The notes under the pieces: generated by a model
Databases searched by the model: none
Told to the model about the DNA's origin: nothing
Seen by the model: only the letters and a program-made list of their open reading frames with translations
Origin: a virus
DNA length: 62,485 bases
Reading direction: 5' to 3' (one strand)
IMG/VR virus record: IMGVR_UViG_3300047157_000104
Location: 1 to 62,485 of that record
Made by a program: the position numbers and the translations under genes
Part shown: positions 53,105-61,350 of the stretch, piece by piece
Numbering within the stretch: position 1 is the stretch's first letter
Layout: each line of letters opens with the position of its first letter

Positions 53105-54808
53105 ATGCAAACAACAGAGATCAACGGGTTTACTATTGACCAGTTCAATCAGTACAGTCTAGAAAGCGGCAAGACTCAGGGCGTATGTCCTCTTTGCTCC
53201 CATACTAGAAAACCTGAGAATAAGAAAGCAAAATGTGCTTCATATGATTGGGATCGTGGTCTCGGCACTTGCCACAATTGTAACACATCTTTTCAGTTAC
53301 ACACGTATCAAAGAAAAGGTGCTAGTGAGCGTGTTTATGTTAGACCTGAGGTTACTAAGTATTTACCAGTTAAAGACAAAGTAACTGAATGGTTTGAAAC
53401 AAGAGGTATATCTCAAAAAACCTTAGATGATGTACAAGTCGGACAAGGTTCTGAGTATATGCCACAAACTGGTAAAACAGAAAACACGATACAGTTTAAT
53501 TATATCATGGGTGACCAATTAATTAATGTTAAATATAGAGATGGTCGAAAGAATTTTAAACTGTATAAAGGTGCTGAAAAAGTATTTTACAATATCAATA
53601 GCATAATAGGTTATGATAGTTGTGTTATAACAGAGGGCGAAATGGATGTGTTAGCATTTCATGAAGCTGGTGTTAAAAACGTAGTGTCAGTACCGAATGG
53701 TGCAACGCTAACTAATAATAACCTAGATTACTTAGATAATTGTATAGATTACTTTGAAGATAAAGAAAGAATACTATTAGCAATAGATAAAGACGAACCA
53801 GGCCAAATGCTTCAAGCTGAGCTTGTGCGTAGGCTAGGTGCTGAAACTTGTTTCATAGTAGACTTCGACGATTGCAAAGATGCTAATGAATATTTACTAA
53901 AGCACGGTAAAGATAAGCTAGCTGAATCAATAACAAAGGCCAGGCCTTATCCTCTTGAAAACGTAACTACGTTTAAAGATATAGAGAATGAGATAACAGA
54001 CTTTGTTAAAAATGGTTTTAAACCAGGCTTCCAAGTTGGTCTACCTAATTTTGACGAAATATTTTCTACGTATACTAAACAGTTTATAACTGTAACAGGT
54101 ATACCTAGTTCAGGTAAGTCAGATTTTGTAGATCAAATGGTAGTAGGTTATAACCAACAATATGGTTGGAAGACTGCTTTTGCAAGTCCTGAAAATCAAC
54201 CAACATACCTACACGCACATAAGCTTATGCGTAAAGTGTGGGGCGACATGCCCAATGTAGGAGATATTGGTGGTGCTAAATGGAACGAAGTTGCAGAGCA
54301 CGTCAACGATCATTTCTATTTCATAGACATGGATAAATACGATCTTGATTCTGTATTACGAAAAGGTGCAGAGCTTGTAAAAAGAAAAGGTATCAAATGC
54401 TTAGTTATCGATCCTTATAATAAGGTTAGAGATATAAATGCAAAGACTGATGATGTAAACCGTTATACAATGGATTACTTAATGAAGATCGAAACATTTG
54501 CTAAGAAGTATGATTGCTTAGTTTTTATAGTTGCGCACCCTACTAAAATGATGAGGGGTCAAGATGGTAAAATCCAAGAACCTACAATGTACAATATAAA
54601 AGGCGGTGGTGAATGGTATGATGCCAGTTACCACGGCCTTCTTGTACACAGAGATTACGAAGCTGGTACCACTAAAGTCAAAGTGCTTAAAGTTAAGTTT
54701 CAAAATCTTGGTGAGAACGGAGCTGAGGCACATTTTACTTGGGACAGAGCTTCAGGTAGATTTGTACCTGAAATGTCTATAAAACAAGATGATTTACCTT
54801 GGGAGTAA
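53105..54808 (+). CDS. Primase-helicase (T7 gp4-like)
   Basis: 567 residues. A zinc ribbon (VCPLCSHTRKPENKKAKC, GTCHNCNTSF) lies near residues 25-65, TOPRIM (VITEGEMDVLAFHEAG) near 178, and a RecA-like helicase Walker A (VTGIPSSGKSDF) near 330, followed by GIKCLVIDPYNKV and IVAHPTKMM. It primes and unwinds DNA in one chain. No DNA polymerase is encoded in the window, so a host polymerase would have to extend. It follows the zinc micro-protein by 17 bases. Confidence 0.9.
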   Translation: MQTTEINGFTIDQFNQYSLESGKTQGVCPLCSHTRKPENKKAKCASYDWDRGLGTCHNCNTSFQLHTYQRKGASERVYVRPEVTKYLPVKDKVTEWFETRGISQKTLDDVQVGQGSEYMPQTGKTENTIQFNYIMGDQLINVKYRDGRKNFKLYKGAEKVFYNINSIIGYDSCVITEGEMDVLAFHEAGVKNVVSVPNGATLTNNNLDYLDNCIDYFEDKERILLAIDKDEPGQMLQAELVRRLGAETCFIVDFDDCKDANEYLLKHGKDKLAESITKARPYPLENVTTFKDIENEITDFVKNGFKPGFQVGLPNFDEIFSTYTKQFITVTGIPSSGKSDFVDQMVVGYNQQYGWKTAFASPENQPTYLHAHKLMRKVWGDMPNVGDIGGAKWNEVAEHVNDHFYFIDMDKYDLDSVLRKGAELVKRKGIKCLVIDPYNKVRDINAKTDDVNRYTMDYLMKIETFAKKYDCLVFIVAHPTKMMRGQDGKIQEPTMYNIKGGGEWYDASYHGLLVHRDYEAGTTKVKVLKVKFQNLGENGAEAHFTWDRASGRFVPEMSIKQDDLPWE

Positions 54809-54831
54809 AAAAGAAAGTTGAAAATTATTCA

Positions 54832-55065
54832 ATGACAGAAAATGAAATGCAAGCTTTTAAATGGTGTGTAAGAAACGGTATATGTATAAAACCTAGAGAA
54901 GTAGCTTGGAGAACTAGAAAATACTGTGTCGATATAGAAACAGGTAGGTATCCAAATAGAAAACTAATTGCTACTACACCAGAACACTATTCTTACTTAG
55001 CCGCACAAAAAAAAGCTGCTGAATATAGAACATATTATTACAAAAAGAATGCGGACAAAGTTTAA
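54832..55065 (+). CDS. Small basic protein, unknown
   Basis: 77 residues from ATG at 54,832 (MTENEMQAFKWCVRNGICIK); a TTG at 54,799 would overlap the helicase end and is less likely. Basic and Tyr-rich (YLAAQKKAAEYRTYYYKKNA). It overlaps the TS-family gene by 17 bases. Unknown. Confidence 0.55.
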   Translation: MTENEMQAFKWCVRNGICIKPREVAWRTRKYCVDIETGRYPNRKLIATTPEHYSYLAAQKKAAEYRTYYYKKNADKV

Positions 55066-55690
55066 AAATGCAAGCGAAGCCTTCGATTACTTCTACATAA
55101 AAATAAAAGACAAAGGTGTTGATTTTGATAGCACTAAAGCATTATTTAATGTAGGGTTTTATATAGCTGACCCTGTTAATAACAAAATAAAATCTGGCTT
55201 CAGAGGCTGGAGTAAAGAGTATGCCAATGCCGAATGGCAATGGTACTTATCTGGTGATCCAAATATAAAAAAGCTAGGATCATTATACGGTAAGATTCCA
55301 AGTATATGGAAAAAAATGGCTGACAGACACGGCAATGTTAATAGCAACTACGGCTATCAATGGAAACGTAATAGCCAATTACAATATGTAATAAACAAAC
55401 TAAAGAACGATCATAATACTAGACACGCAGCAATAAGCATATATGATGGAAAAGAATGGGAACATTATAAAAATGATACTCCTTGCACATATGCAGTTCA
55501 GTTTAGTATAATAGATGGCAAATTAAATATGTCAGTATATATGAGATCTAATGATCTATGGTACGGCTTTTGCAATGATCAATACCAATTTAGTATGCTA
55601 CAGAAAACGGTAGCAGGAGAATTAAATATACCGGTCGGTTGGTATTACCACCACGCACATAACTTACACTTATATAACGATAAAACTTAA
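55049..55690 (+). CDS. Thymidylate-synthase-family enzyme, possible nucleotide hydroxymethylase
   Basis: 213 residues. Catalytic Cys146 is in NDTPCTYAVQFS. RSNDLWYGFCNDQYQFSML gives Arg166, Asp169 and, aligned without gaps to the enzyme of E. coli, Asp177 where true thymidylate synthases have Asn. His207 and Tyr209 are kept (HNLHLYND). Asp at this place favours dCMP over dUMP as substrate, as in dCMP hydroxymethylases. The chain stops about 50 residues early, lacking the usual C-terminal segment. Overlaps the MazG gene by one base. Substrate is undecided. Confidence 0.7.
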   Translation: MRTKFKNASEAFDYFYIKIKDKGVDFDSTKALFNVGFYIADPVNNKIKSGFRGWSKEYANAEWQWYLSGDPNIKKLGSLYGKIPSIWKKMADRHGNVNSNYGYQWKRNSQLQYVINKLKNDHNTRHAAISIYDGKEWEHYKNDTPCTYAVQFSIIDGKLNMSVYMRSNDLWYGFCNDQYQFSMLQKTVAGELNIPVGWYYHHAHNLHLYNDKT

Positions 55691-56493
55691 TGTACTATTT
55701 ATACCACATTCCTGGTAAAAAGATTGGCGTAACACGTGATCTTGATACCAGAGTTACCCTTGTGCAAGGCTACAAGGAGGGAGAGTACGAAGTTCTAGAC
55801 CAGTCAGAAGATATAGATTACATATCAGACTTGGAGTTAGAACTTCAACAGTCTTATGGCTATCGCAAAGACATACAACCTTATAAACAACTATTTAATA
55901 AAATGAAGATAAACGCAACAGAACAAACCTCAACGTTCCCCGTGCCTATAAATAAATTAAAAGGTAGGCTAATGGATAATATAGGTAAGAATTGGCAGAC
56001 AGAGTTTGGCCAGTTTGAGATAAACGAACAAACAATACCATGGATAGTAGATAACGCAAAGACGTCCATGTTTAATACAGAAAGATGCTACATATATAAT
56101 AAAGCATATTGGAATATGTTTCAGAACAAAGACCCTAAATCAGGATGGGTTCCTAGCTCAAGCAATGGTACTTACGTAGTACAAGAGCCTGACAAAGACA
56201 AATATTACTTTGGTTTAATAAGACAATGGGCGCAAGACAAAGGCATATACGATAAAGGCGACACAAAAACGCAGTACATAAAACTTGCTGAAGAGTTTGG
56301 TGAGCTTGGTAAAGCATTGCTAAATGATGATCAACCAGAAGTAATAGATGCTGTTGGCGATATGGTAGTTGTATTGACTAACCTAGCACATCAAAGAGGA
56401 GTTACTATAGAGTCATGCATTAAGTCAGCATACGGCGTGATAAGTAAACGAACAGGTAAAATGATTAACGGAACATTTGTAAAAGATAACTAA
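55690..56493 (+). CDS. GIY-YIG-like / MazG-like fusion protein
   Basis: 267 residues. The N-terminal start MYYLYHIPGKKIGVTRDLDT with a later Arg resembles the GIY-YIG nuclease core (YYL...KIGVTRDL..R). After an unknown middle (NWQTEFGQFEINEQ), the last 80 residues are a MazG-like helix set (LAEEFGELGKALLNDDQ, EVIDAVGDMVVVLTNLA) with the EEFGE and EVxDxxGD metal motifs of nucleotide pyrophosphohydrolases. A clean fusion frame with no stop. The GIY-YIG assignment is weaker than MazG. Confidence 0.65.
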   Translation: MYYLYHIPGKKIGVTRDLDTRVTLVQGYKEGEYEVLDQSEDIDYISDLELELQQSYGYRKDIQPYKQLFNKMKINATEQTSTFPVPINKLKGRLMDNIGKNWQTEFGQFEINEQTIPWIVDNAKTSMFNTERCYIYNKAYWNMFQNKDPKSGWVPSSSNGTYVVQEPDKDKYYFGLIRQWAQDKGIYDKGDTKTQYIKLAEEFGELGKALLNDDQPEVIDAVGDMVVVLTNLAHQRGVTIESCIKSAYGVISKRTGKMINGTFVKDN

Positions 56494-56494
56494 T

Positions 56495-56773
56495 ATGAAA
56501 GATTATAGAATAAAAACTGAAGACCCTATCGTACAGAAAATAATTAAAAAGATCGACGAACGCAGTGAGTTTGGTATGAAAAAGTATGGCCAATCTATGA
56601 TGCAAGAAGTCGTAAACAGAGAAAAAGATCTTGGTGCATTTATTGTCGACGTACAAGAAGAATTAATGGATGCAATATTATATTTAGAGTCAGCAAGGCA
56701 TTGTCTGCAAGATGAGATCGAAGATGCTATGCTATCAAGACTTACTGAAGATAAAAATGAAGAAGTCTTATAA
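56495..56773 (+). CDS. Second MazG-like nucleotide pyrophosphohydrolase-type protein
   Basis: 92 residues (RSEFGMKKYGQSMMQEVVNR, VDVQEELMDAILYLESARH), with the EELMDA helix typical of small phage MazG-like dNTP hydrolases. Shorter than usual. Directly behind the larger MazG fusion, overlaps the next gene. It may remove non-standard dNTPs. Confidence 0.6.
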   Translation: MKDYRIKTEDPIVQKIIKKIDERSEFGMKKYGQSMMQEVVNREKDLGAFIVDVQEELMDAILYLESARHCLQDEIEDAMLSRLTEDKNEEVL

Positions 56774-57212
56774 AAGAAAAAGTAAAGGTCCTGTCAGAGC
56801 TAAAAAGACTAGCTATGACGGGATAACCTTTGCATCTGGTTTAGAGAAGTATATGTATAAAGCTTTAAAAGAAGCTAACATACACGCTCTATATGAGGGA
56901 GAAACGTTTGAACTTGTTGAAGCTTTTGATTTTCCTTTTGAATGCTACGAAAGGTGTGGCAATGGAAAAGGAGAATATAAAAACAGAGGCAATAAAAAGG
57001 TTTTAAACATTAAGTATACTCCAGATTTTATAGGTAAAGGCTTTATAATAGAATGCAAAGGTAGAGCAAATGAATCTTTTCCACTTAGATGGAAAATGTT
57101 TAAGAGCTTAATAGCAAGCAGCAAGATAGGACCTTGCACACTATATAAACCTCAAAATCAAAAAGAATGCGACGAAACAATAAACTTAATACTGAGCAGC
57201 AAAAACAGCTAG
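56757..57212 (+). CDS. DUF1064-like nuclease (Holliday-junction-resolvase style)
   Basis: 151 residues from ATG at 56,757 (MKKSYKRKSKGPVRAKKTSY). Motifs FASGLEKYMYKALKEAN and KYTPDFIGKGFIIECKGRAN follow the PD-(D/E)XK pattern of DUF1064/endonuclease-I-like phage proteins. It could cut branched recombination products. Overlaps both neighbours. Confidence 0.65.
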   Translation: MKKSYKRKSKGPVRAKKTSYDGITFASGLEKYMYKALKEANIHALYEGETFELVEAFDFPFECYERCGNGKGEYKNRGNKKVLNIKYTPDFIGKGFIIECKGRANESFPLRWKMFKSLIASSKIGPCTLYKPQNQKECDETINLILSSKNS

Positions 57213-57328
57213 CTAGAGAGAAATATGCAGAGCGTCAGTTTGATAGATGGGTTAAGTGGAAATGGGATACTCACGGCTGCATTAGATACAAAGAATTAAT
57301 ACAACAATTAGAAAAATACAATTTATGA
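57167..57328 (+). CDS. 53-residue basic peptide
   Basis: MRRNNKLNTEQQKQLAREKY, then RWVKWKWDTHGCIRYKELIQ. Helical and basic; overlaps the nuclease gene by 46 bases in another frame, and the next gene by 4. Function unknown. Confidence 0.5.
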   Translation: MRRNNKLNTEQQKQLAREKYAERQFDRWVKWKWDTHGCIRYKELIQQLEKYNL

Positions 57329-57489
57329 CCAAAGAAAAAGAAAAAAAAGCATGGGCGCTGAGCGTTGGCTTGTACCCAGGGATATTAATAGGATTTAGAT
57401 CTTATGAAGATGATGATAAAACTACTCATGTAGCTTATATACCATTTGTCGATCTTGCTTTAGAAGTGTTTAAAAATACAGAAAAATAA
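57325..57489 (+). CDS. 54-residue small protein
   Basis: MTKEKEKKAWALSVGLYPGI, then IGFRSYEDDDKTTHVAYIPF. A one-domain acidic/basic peptide overlapping the preceding stop. Unknown. Confidence 0.5.
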   Translation: MTKEKEKKAWALSVGLYPGILIGFRSYEDDDKTTHVAYIPFVDLALEVFKNTEK

Positions 57490-57491
57490 TA

Positions 57492-57626
57492 ATGGCAAAG
57501 CTTTTAATATCTTCTTATTTAAAGAAGAATAAAACAAAAAGACCAGGCGTACACGCTAAAAGTAAAACGTCAAGAAATAAAAACAGTAAAAATTACGTTA
57601 AGAAATATATAGGACAAGGTAGATGA
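57492..57626 (+). CDS. 44-residue Lys-rich peptide before RNR
   Basis: MAKLLISSYLKKNKTKRPGV, then SKTSRNKNSKNYVKKYIGQG, a peptide type I know from several Bacteroidota phages. Overlaps nrdB by 4 bases (ATGA-type), so it is translated with RNR. Could bind RNA or ribosomes; unknown. Confidence 0.55.
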   Translation: MAKLLISSYLKKNKTKRPGVHAKSKTSRNKNSKNYVKKYIGQGR

Positions 57627-58582
57627 GTTTATTTAAAGAAAGAATAGCATACAAACCTTTTGAGTACCCTGAGTATTATACTGAGGGTTGGTTGAAACAA
57701 GCTCAAGCATTTTGGTTACATACAGAAATACCAATGTCAGGTGACGTAAAAGACTGGAACGAAAAGCTAACTGATGAAGAGAAAAACCTAGTAGGAAATA
57801 TCCTGCTAGGCTTTGCTCAGACCGAGTGTGCTGTTTCTGATTATTGGACGCAGAAAGTTGTTGGTTGGTTTCCTAAACATGAAATACAACAAATGGCTAT
57901 GATGTTTGGTTCTCAAGAAACAATACACGCTGTAGCTTATAGCTATCTAAATGAAACTCTAGGACTTGAAGACTTTGAAGCATTTTTGCATGAGTCAGCA
58001 ACAGCTGAACGATTTGATAACTTAGTAGCATACGAAGGAAATGATCCTGTAGGCATAGGTAAGTCGTTAGCTATATTTAGCGCATTTGCTGAAGGTGTTT
58101 CATTGTACTCTGCTTTCGCAGTGCTATACAGCTTTCAACTTCGCAACCTGCTAAAAGGTATTGGCCAGCAGATGAAATGGTCTGTAAGAGATGAAAGTTT
58201 ACATTCGCGCATGGGTTGTAAGTTATTTAATCAAATGTGCGATGAAATACCTACTCTTAGAGATGAGTGCCAAGATGATATACATAAGGCGGCGGAAACA
58301 ATGGTTGAGCTTGAAGAGAAATATATAGATAAAATGTTTGAGATGGGCGACATTGAGAACTTAAAGTCATACGATCTAAAGCAGTTTGTTAGAAAAAGAG
58401 CTAACGAAAAACTACAAGAACTAGGTTACGTGGGATTATTTACTTATTCGCAAGAAGCTGCAGACAACCTTGATTGGTTCTACCACTTAACAGGCGGTGT
58501 CACTCATACAGACTTTTTTGCTATGAGACCTACAGATTATTCTAAAGCAAACGAAGGTGAAGATTTTGAAGATATATGGTAA
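57623..58582 (+). CDS. nrdB: Ribonucleotide reductase class I small subunit
   Basis: 319 residues. Metal and radical sites: Glu68 (AQTECAVSDY), Glu99/His102 (SQETIHAVAYSYL) with Tyr106 in the radical position, then the EGVSLYS and RDESLHSRMG ligands. The first ligand appears to be Glu where class Ia has Asp. The protein forms the cofactor subunit that makes deoxynucleotides with NrdA. 6 bases separate it from nrdA. Confidence 0.85.
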   Translation: MSLFKERIAYKPFEYPEYYTEGWLKQAQAFWLHTEIPMSGDVKDWNEKLTDEEKNLVGNILLGFAQTECAVSDYWTQKVVGWFPKHEIQQMAMMFGSQETIHAVAYSYLNETLGLEDFEAFLHESATAERFDNLVAYEGNDPVGIGKSLAIFSAFAEGVSLYSAFAVLYSFQLRNLLKGIGQQMKWSVRDESLHSRMGCKLFNQMCDEIPTLRDECQDDIHKAAETMVELEEKYIDKMFEMGDIENLKSYDLKQFVRKRANEKLQELGYVGLFTYSQEAADNLDWFYHLTGGVTHTDFFAMRPTDYSKANEGEDFEDIW

Positions 58583-58588
58583 TTAATT

Positions 58589-60286
58589 ATGTGGAATAAA
58601 GAATGGAAAAAAGGCGTTGATTATCCTGATTGGGGTGATAACGAAGTATATAAGAAAACAATAGGTGGTCAATACTTGCTACCTGGTGAAAGCCCAGCAG
58701 ATGCTTACATGAGAGTTTGTAAGACTGTTGGGATGCGTTTAGGACGTCCAGAACTCACCGAAACATTTTATGAGTATATATGGAAAGGTTGGCTTTGTCT
58801 AGCGTCTCCAGTGTTGTCTAACACGGGCACAGAACGTGGTCTACCGATTAGTTGTTTTGGCATTGATGTTGGTGATAGTATATATGATATAGGAAATAAA
58901 AATTTAGAGATGATGCTACTCGCGAAACACGGCGGCGGAGTTGGTATCGGAGTTAATATGATTAGACCTGCCGGAAGTAAAATAAAACAAAATGGAACAT
59001 CAGACGGAGTTGTCCCTTTCTGCAAGATCTATGATTCTACAATCCTTGCTACAAACCAAGGAGCAGTTCGAAGAGGAGCTGCTTCAGTCAACATTAACAT
59101 TGACCACGCAGATTTTGAAGAGTGGCTTGAGATACGAGAACCTAAAGGGGATGTTAACAGACAAAGCCTTAACTTACATCAATGCGCAGTTGTTGGTGAC
59201 AAGTTTATGCGAAAGCTTGAGCTCGGAGATCCAGAAGCTAGAAATAAGTGGAGTAAACTTATTAGAAAACGAAAAGCAACTGGCGAGCCGTATATCCTCT
59301 TTAAAGGAAATACAAACAAAGCAAATCCAGAAGCATATAAAGAAAACGGATTAAAAGTTCATATGACTAATATATGTAGCGAGATTACGTTGCATACAGA
59401 CGAGTCACATAGCTTCGTGTGCTGTTTATCTTCTTTAAACTTAGCTAAGTATAACGAATGGAAAGATACTAATATAGTATACGATGCTATATGGTTTTTA
59501 GATGGAGTACTTGAAGAGTTTATACAGAAAGCAAAAGGTAAGATCGGTTTTGAAAATGCAGTTAGATCTGCTGAAAAAGGTAGAGCATTAGGATTAGGCG
59601 TTTTAGGTTGGCATACTTATTTACAAGAGAATAACATACCATTTGAAAGCTTGCCTGCACAGTTTGAGACTCGTAGAATATTTTCAACTATGATGGTTGA
59701 GTCTACTAGAGCTAGTATGGATTTAGCAGAGCTATACGGTGAACCACTATGGTGCTCTGGCACTGGACTACGTAATACGCATTTACGCGCTGTAGCTCCA
59801 ACAGTTAGCAACTCTAAGCTATCAGGTAACGTATCACCTGGTATTGAGCCTTGGGCTGCTAATGTATTTACAGAGCAGTCTGCTAAAGGTACTTTCATTA
59901 GAAAGAATCCAACATTAGAAAAGTTATTACGTAAAAAAGGTAAGAATAATAAAGATGTTTGGAATAAGATACTAGAAGATGGTGGTTCTGTACAAGATTT
60001 AGATTTCTTGACAGATGAAGAAAAAGATGTTTATAAAACATTTAAAGAGATCAACCAACTAGAACTAGTAAAACAAGCTGGAATAAGGCAGCAGTTTATA
60101 GATCAAAGTGTTAGTTTGAATTTAGCTTTTCCAAAAGAGGCTACACCAAAATGGATCAACAAGGTACATATGGAAGCTTGGAAACGTGGAATAAAAACTC
60201 TGTATTATATGCGCACTGAATCTGTGCTGCGTGGTGATATAGCTCAGAAAGCACTAAGTGAAGACTGTATGGCTTGCGATGGCTAA
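58589..60286 (+). CDS. nrdA: Ribonucleotide reductase class I large subunit
   Basis: 565 residues, shorter than cellular forms (about 760) and lacking the N-terminal ATP-cone. The active site has TNICSEIT (Asn261, Cys263, Glu265), SCFG (Cys89) and FVCCLSS (Cys278/279), and the C-terminus ends in CMACDG with the redox cysteine pair. It reduces ribonucleotides to deoxyribonucleotides. Ends just ahead of the bidirectional terminator. Confidence 0.9.
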   Translation: MWNKEWKKGVDYPDWGDNEVYKKTIGGQYLLPGESPADAYMRVCKTVGMRLGRPELTETFYEYIWKGWLCLASPVLSNTGTERGLPISCFGIDVGDSIYDIGNKNLEMMLLAKHGGGVGIGVNMIRPAGSKIKQNGTSDGVVPFCKIYDSTILATNQGAVRRGAASVNINIDHADFEEWLEIREPKGDVNRQSLNLHQCAVVGDKFMRKLELGDPEARNKWSKLIRKRKATGEPYILFKGNTNKANPEAYKENGLKVHMTNICSEITLHTDESHSFVCCLSSLNLAKYNEWKDTNIVYDAIWFLDGVLEEFIQKAKGKIGFENAVRSAEKGRALGLGVLGWHTYLQENNIPFESLPAQFETRRIFSTMMVESTRASMDLAELYGEPLWCSGTGLRNTHLRAVAPTVSNSKLSGNVSPGIEPWAANVFTEQSAKGTFIRKNPTLEKLLRKKGKNNKDVWNKILEDGGSVQDLDFLTDEEKDVYKTFKEINQLELVKQAGIRQQFIDQSVSLNLAFPKEATPKWINKVHMEAWKRGIKTLYYMRTESVLRGDIAQKALSEDCMACDG

Positions 60287-60294
60287 AAAAGAAA

Positions 60295-60325
60295 AGAGGG
60301 TAGCTTTTAGTTACCCTCTTTTTTT
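60295..60325. terminator. Bidirectional intrinsic terminator
   Basis: AGAGGGTA and TACCCTCT form an 8-bp stem; TTTTTTT follows on the plus side and a T-rich run on the minus side. It separates the rightward RNR operon from the leftward last block. The leftward gene at 60,307 ends inside it. Confidence 0.85.
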
Positions 60326-60552
60326 CCTTGTAAATATCCTTTTTCATATTCAACCTCTTTCTCTAGGTTAATTATTCTTTTTTCTAAACCATCTATTACA
60401 ATTATTTTTTGATCTAATCTATCTTCTATAGATGATAGTTGAGATTTTATTGCTGTAAACTCAGCGTATATACTACCTGCCGCGAATACCGCAGCAACTA
60501 GCCAAACAACTATAGACCAGTTCTTTTGTAACAAGTTATTGACTTCTGACAT
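60307..60552 (-). CDS. Membrane-anchored coiled-coil protein
   Basis: 81 residues from ATG at 60,552 (MSEVNNLLQKNW). One hydrophobic segment (SIVVWLVAAVFAAGSIYAEF) is followed by a heptad helix (LSSIEDRLDQKIIVIDGLEK). A start at 60,582 is possible. It ends in the terminator hairpin. Spanin-like or holin-accessory layout; not proven. Confidence 0.55.
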   Translation of the reverse strand: MSEVNNLLQKNWSIVVWLVAAVFAAGSIYAEFTAIKSQLSSIEDRLDQKIIVIDGLEKRIINLEKEVEYEKGYLQGKKEGN

Positions 60553-60553
60553 A

Positions 60554-60850
60554 TCATTCTCCACATTTCTTACTTGGATCATCTACTCTTCTCCAGTCCT
60601 CTTTTTCAAACCAATCTCTAAGCGTAGCTCCTTTCTTTCGAGCTCCTTTAACATTAGTTTTAGATGATCTTCTATATTTTCCTTTAGAACCAGCTGACTT
60701 TTTAGCGTTAACTAGCTTTTGTCTCTCTGCCGAGCTCATGCTTTTTATTTTAGAAGCTGGTAAACAGGTCTTAGTAGTGCCTCCACCTTTTTGTTTTTTC
60801 AAAGGTGAGTTATGTCTCATGTCTATAAACCAGTTTACTTTATTATTCAT
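60554..60850 (-). CDS. SPLK-motif basic protein
   Basis: 98 residues. MNNKVNWFIDMRHNSPLKKQ, then KGGGTTKTCLPASKIKSMSS and a conserved-style end TLRDWFEKEDWRRVDDP with late Cys. I have seen the basic-then-RDWFEKE pattern in other marine-phage proteins without known role. It carries the SPLK motif at residues 15-18. Confidence 0.6.
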   Translation of the reverse strand: MNNKVNWFIDMRHNSPLKKQKGGGTTKTCLPASKIKSMSSAERQKLVNAKKSAGSKGKYRRSSKTNVKGARKKGATLRDWFEKEDWRRVDDPSKKCGE

Positions 60851-61161
60851 ACTTTAGCTTTAAGTCTTTTATTTTCTTTTTCAAGAAACTCAACTTTAAT
60901 ACGTAGCGCAGAAACTTCTTCCGTTAGTTCAAGAACTGTCTCTCTCAACTCCTCTTTTTCCTTCGCGTTTCCAGCGAGTAATGACTCTAGGTTTTTTACT
61001 CTATTTTTCAAATCGTCTCTGTATTGCACACCGTCGTTATTTTGTAGTCTAATCTTCTTACTCTCGTATTTAGCTTTTAATCTAGCTTCAAGGAATTTCC
61101 ATATAGATGCTGACCCAAGCACCGTTATTACAGTAATTATTATTTGCGTGACTTCGTTCAT
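60847..61161 (-). CDS. i-spanin-like membrane coiled-coil protein
   Basis: 104 residues. N-terminal hydrophobic helix (VTQIIITVITVLGSASIWKF), then a long charged coiled coil to the end (LESLLAGNAKEKEELRETVL, KVEFLEKENKRLKAKV). This is the shape of inner-membrane spanin subunits or coiled-coil anchors. A lipoprotein partner candidate is at 62,302. Overlaps the next gene by 4 bases. Confidence 0.55.
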   Translation of the reverse strand: MNEVTQIIITVITVLGSASIWKFLEARLKAKYESKKIRLQNNDGVQYRDDLKNRVKNLESLLAGNAKEKEELRETVLELTEEVSALRIKVEFLEKENKRLKAKV

Positions 61162-61164
61162 GGC

Positions 61165-61338
61165 TTAGCTTTTCTTTTTACCCATTTTACCAGGTCCACC
61201 AGCTTTGGTACATCTCACACCCCAACCAGAAGCGTAAGCGCTTGGCCATACATCAAATTTCTTTTTAGCCGCAGTTTTACACGCTGGGCTTATTGCCGCC
61301 AATAGTGGCGACTTAGGTTTCATTTTAAAAGGACTCAT
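61165..61338 (-). CDS. 57-residue SP-motif basic protein
   Basis: MSPFKMKPKSPLLAAISPAC, then KKKFDVWPSAYASGWGVRCT and a Gly/Lys tail (KAGGPGKMGKKKS). The WPSAYAS...V-x-C part is a pattern of small uncharacterised marine-phage proteins. Too short for routine ORF calling but complete. Unknown. Confidence 0.55.
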   Translation of the reverse strand: MSPFKMKPKSPLLAAISPACKTAAKKKFDVWPSAYASGWGVRCTKAGGPGKMGKKKS

Positions 61339-61350
61339 AGTTTTATTTTA

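Noticed and set aside
58992-59354. Plus-strand 120-residue ORF inside nrdA
   Set aside because: Out of frame with nrdA catalytic residues and without its own context.
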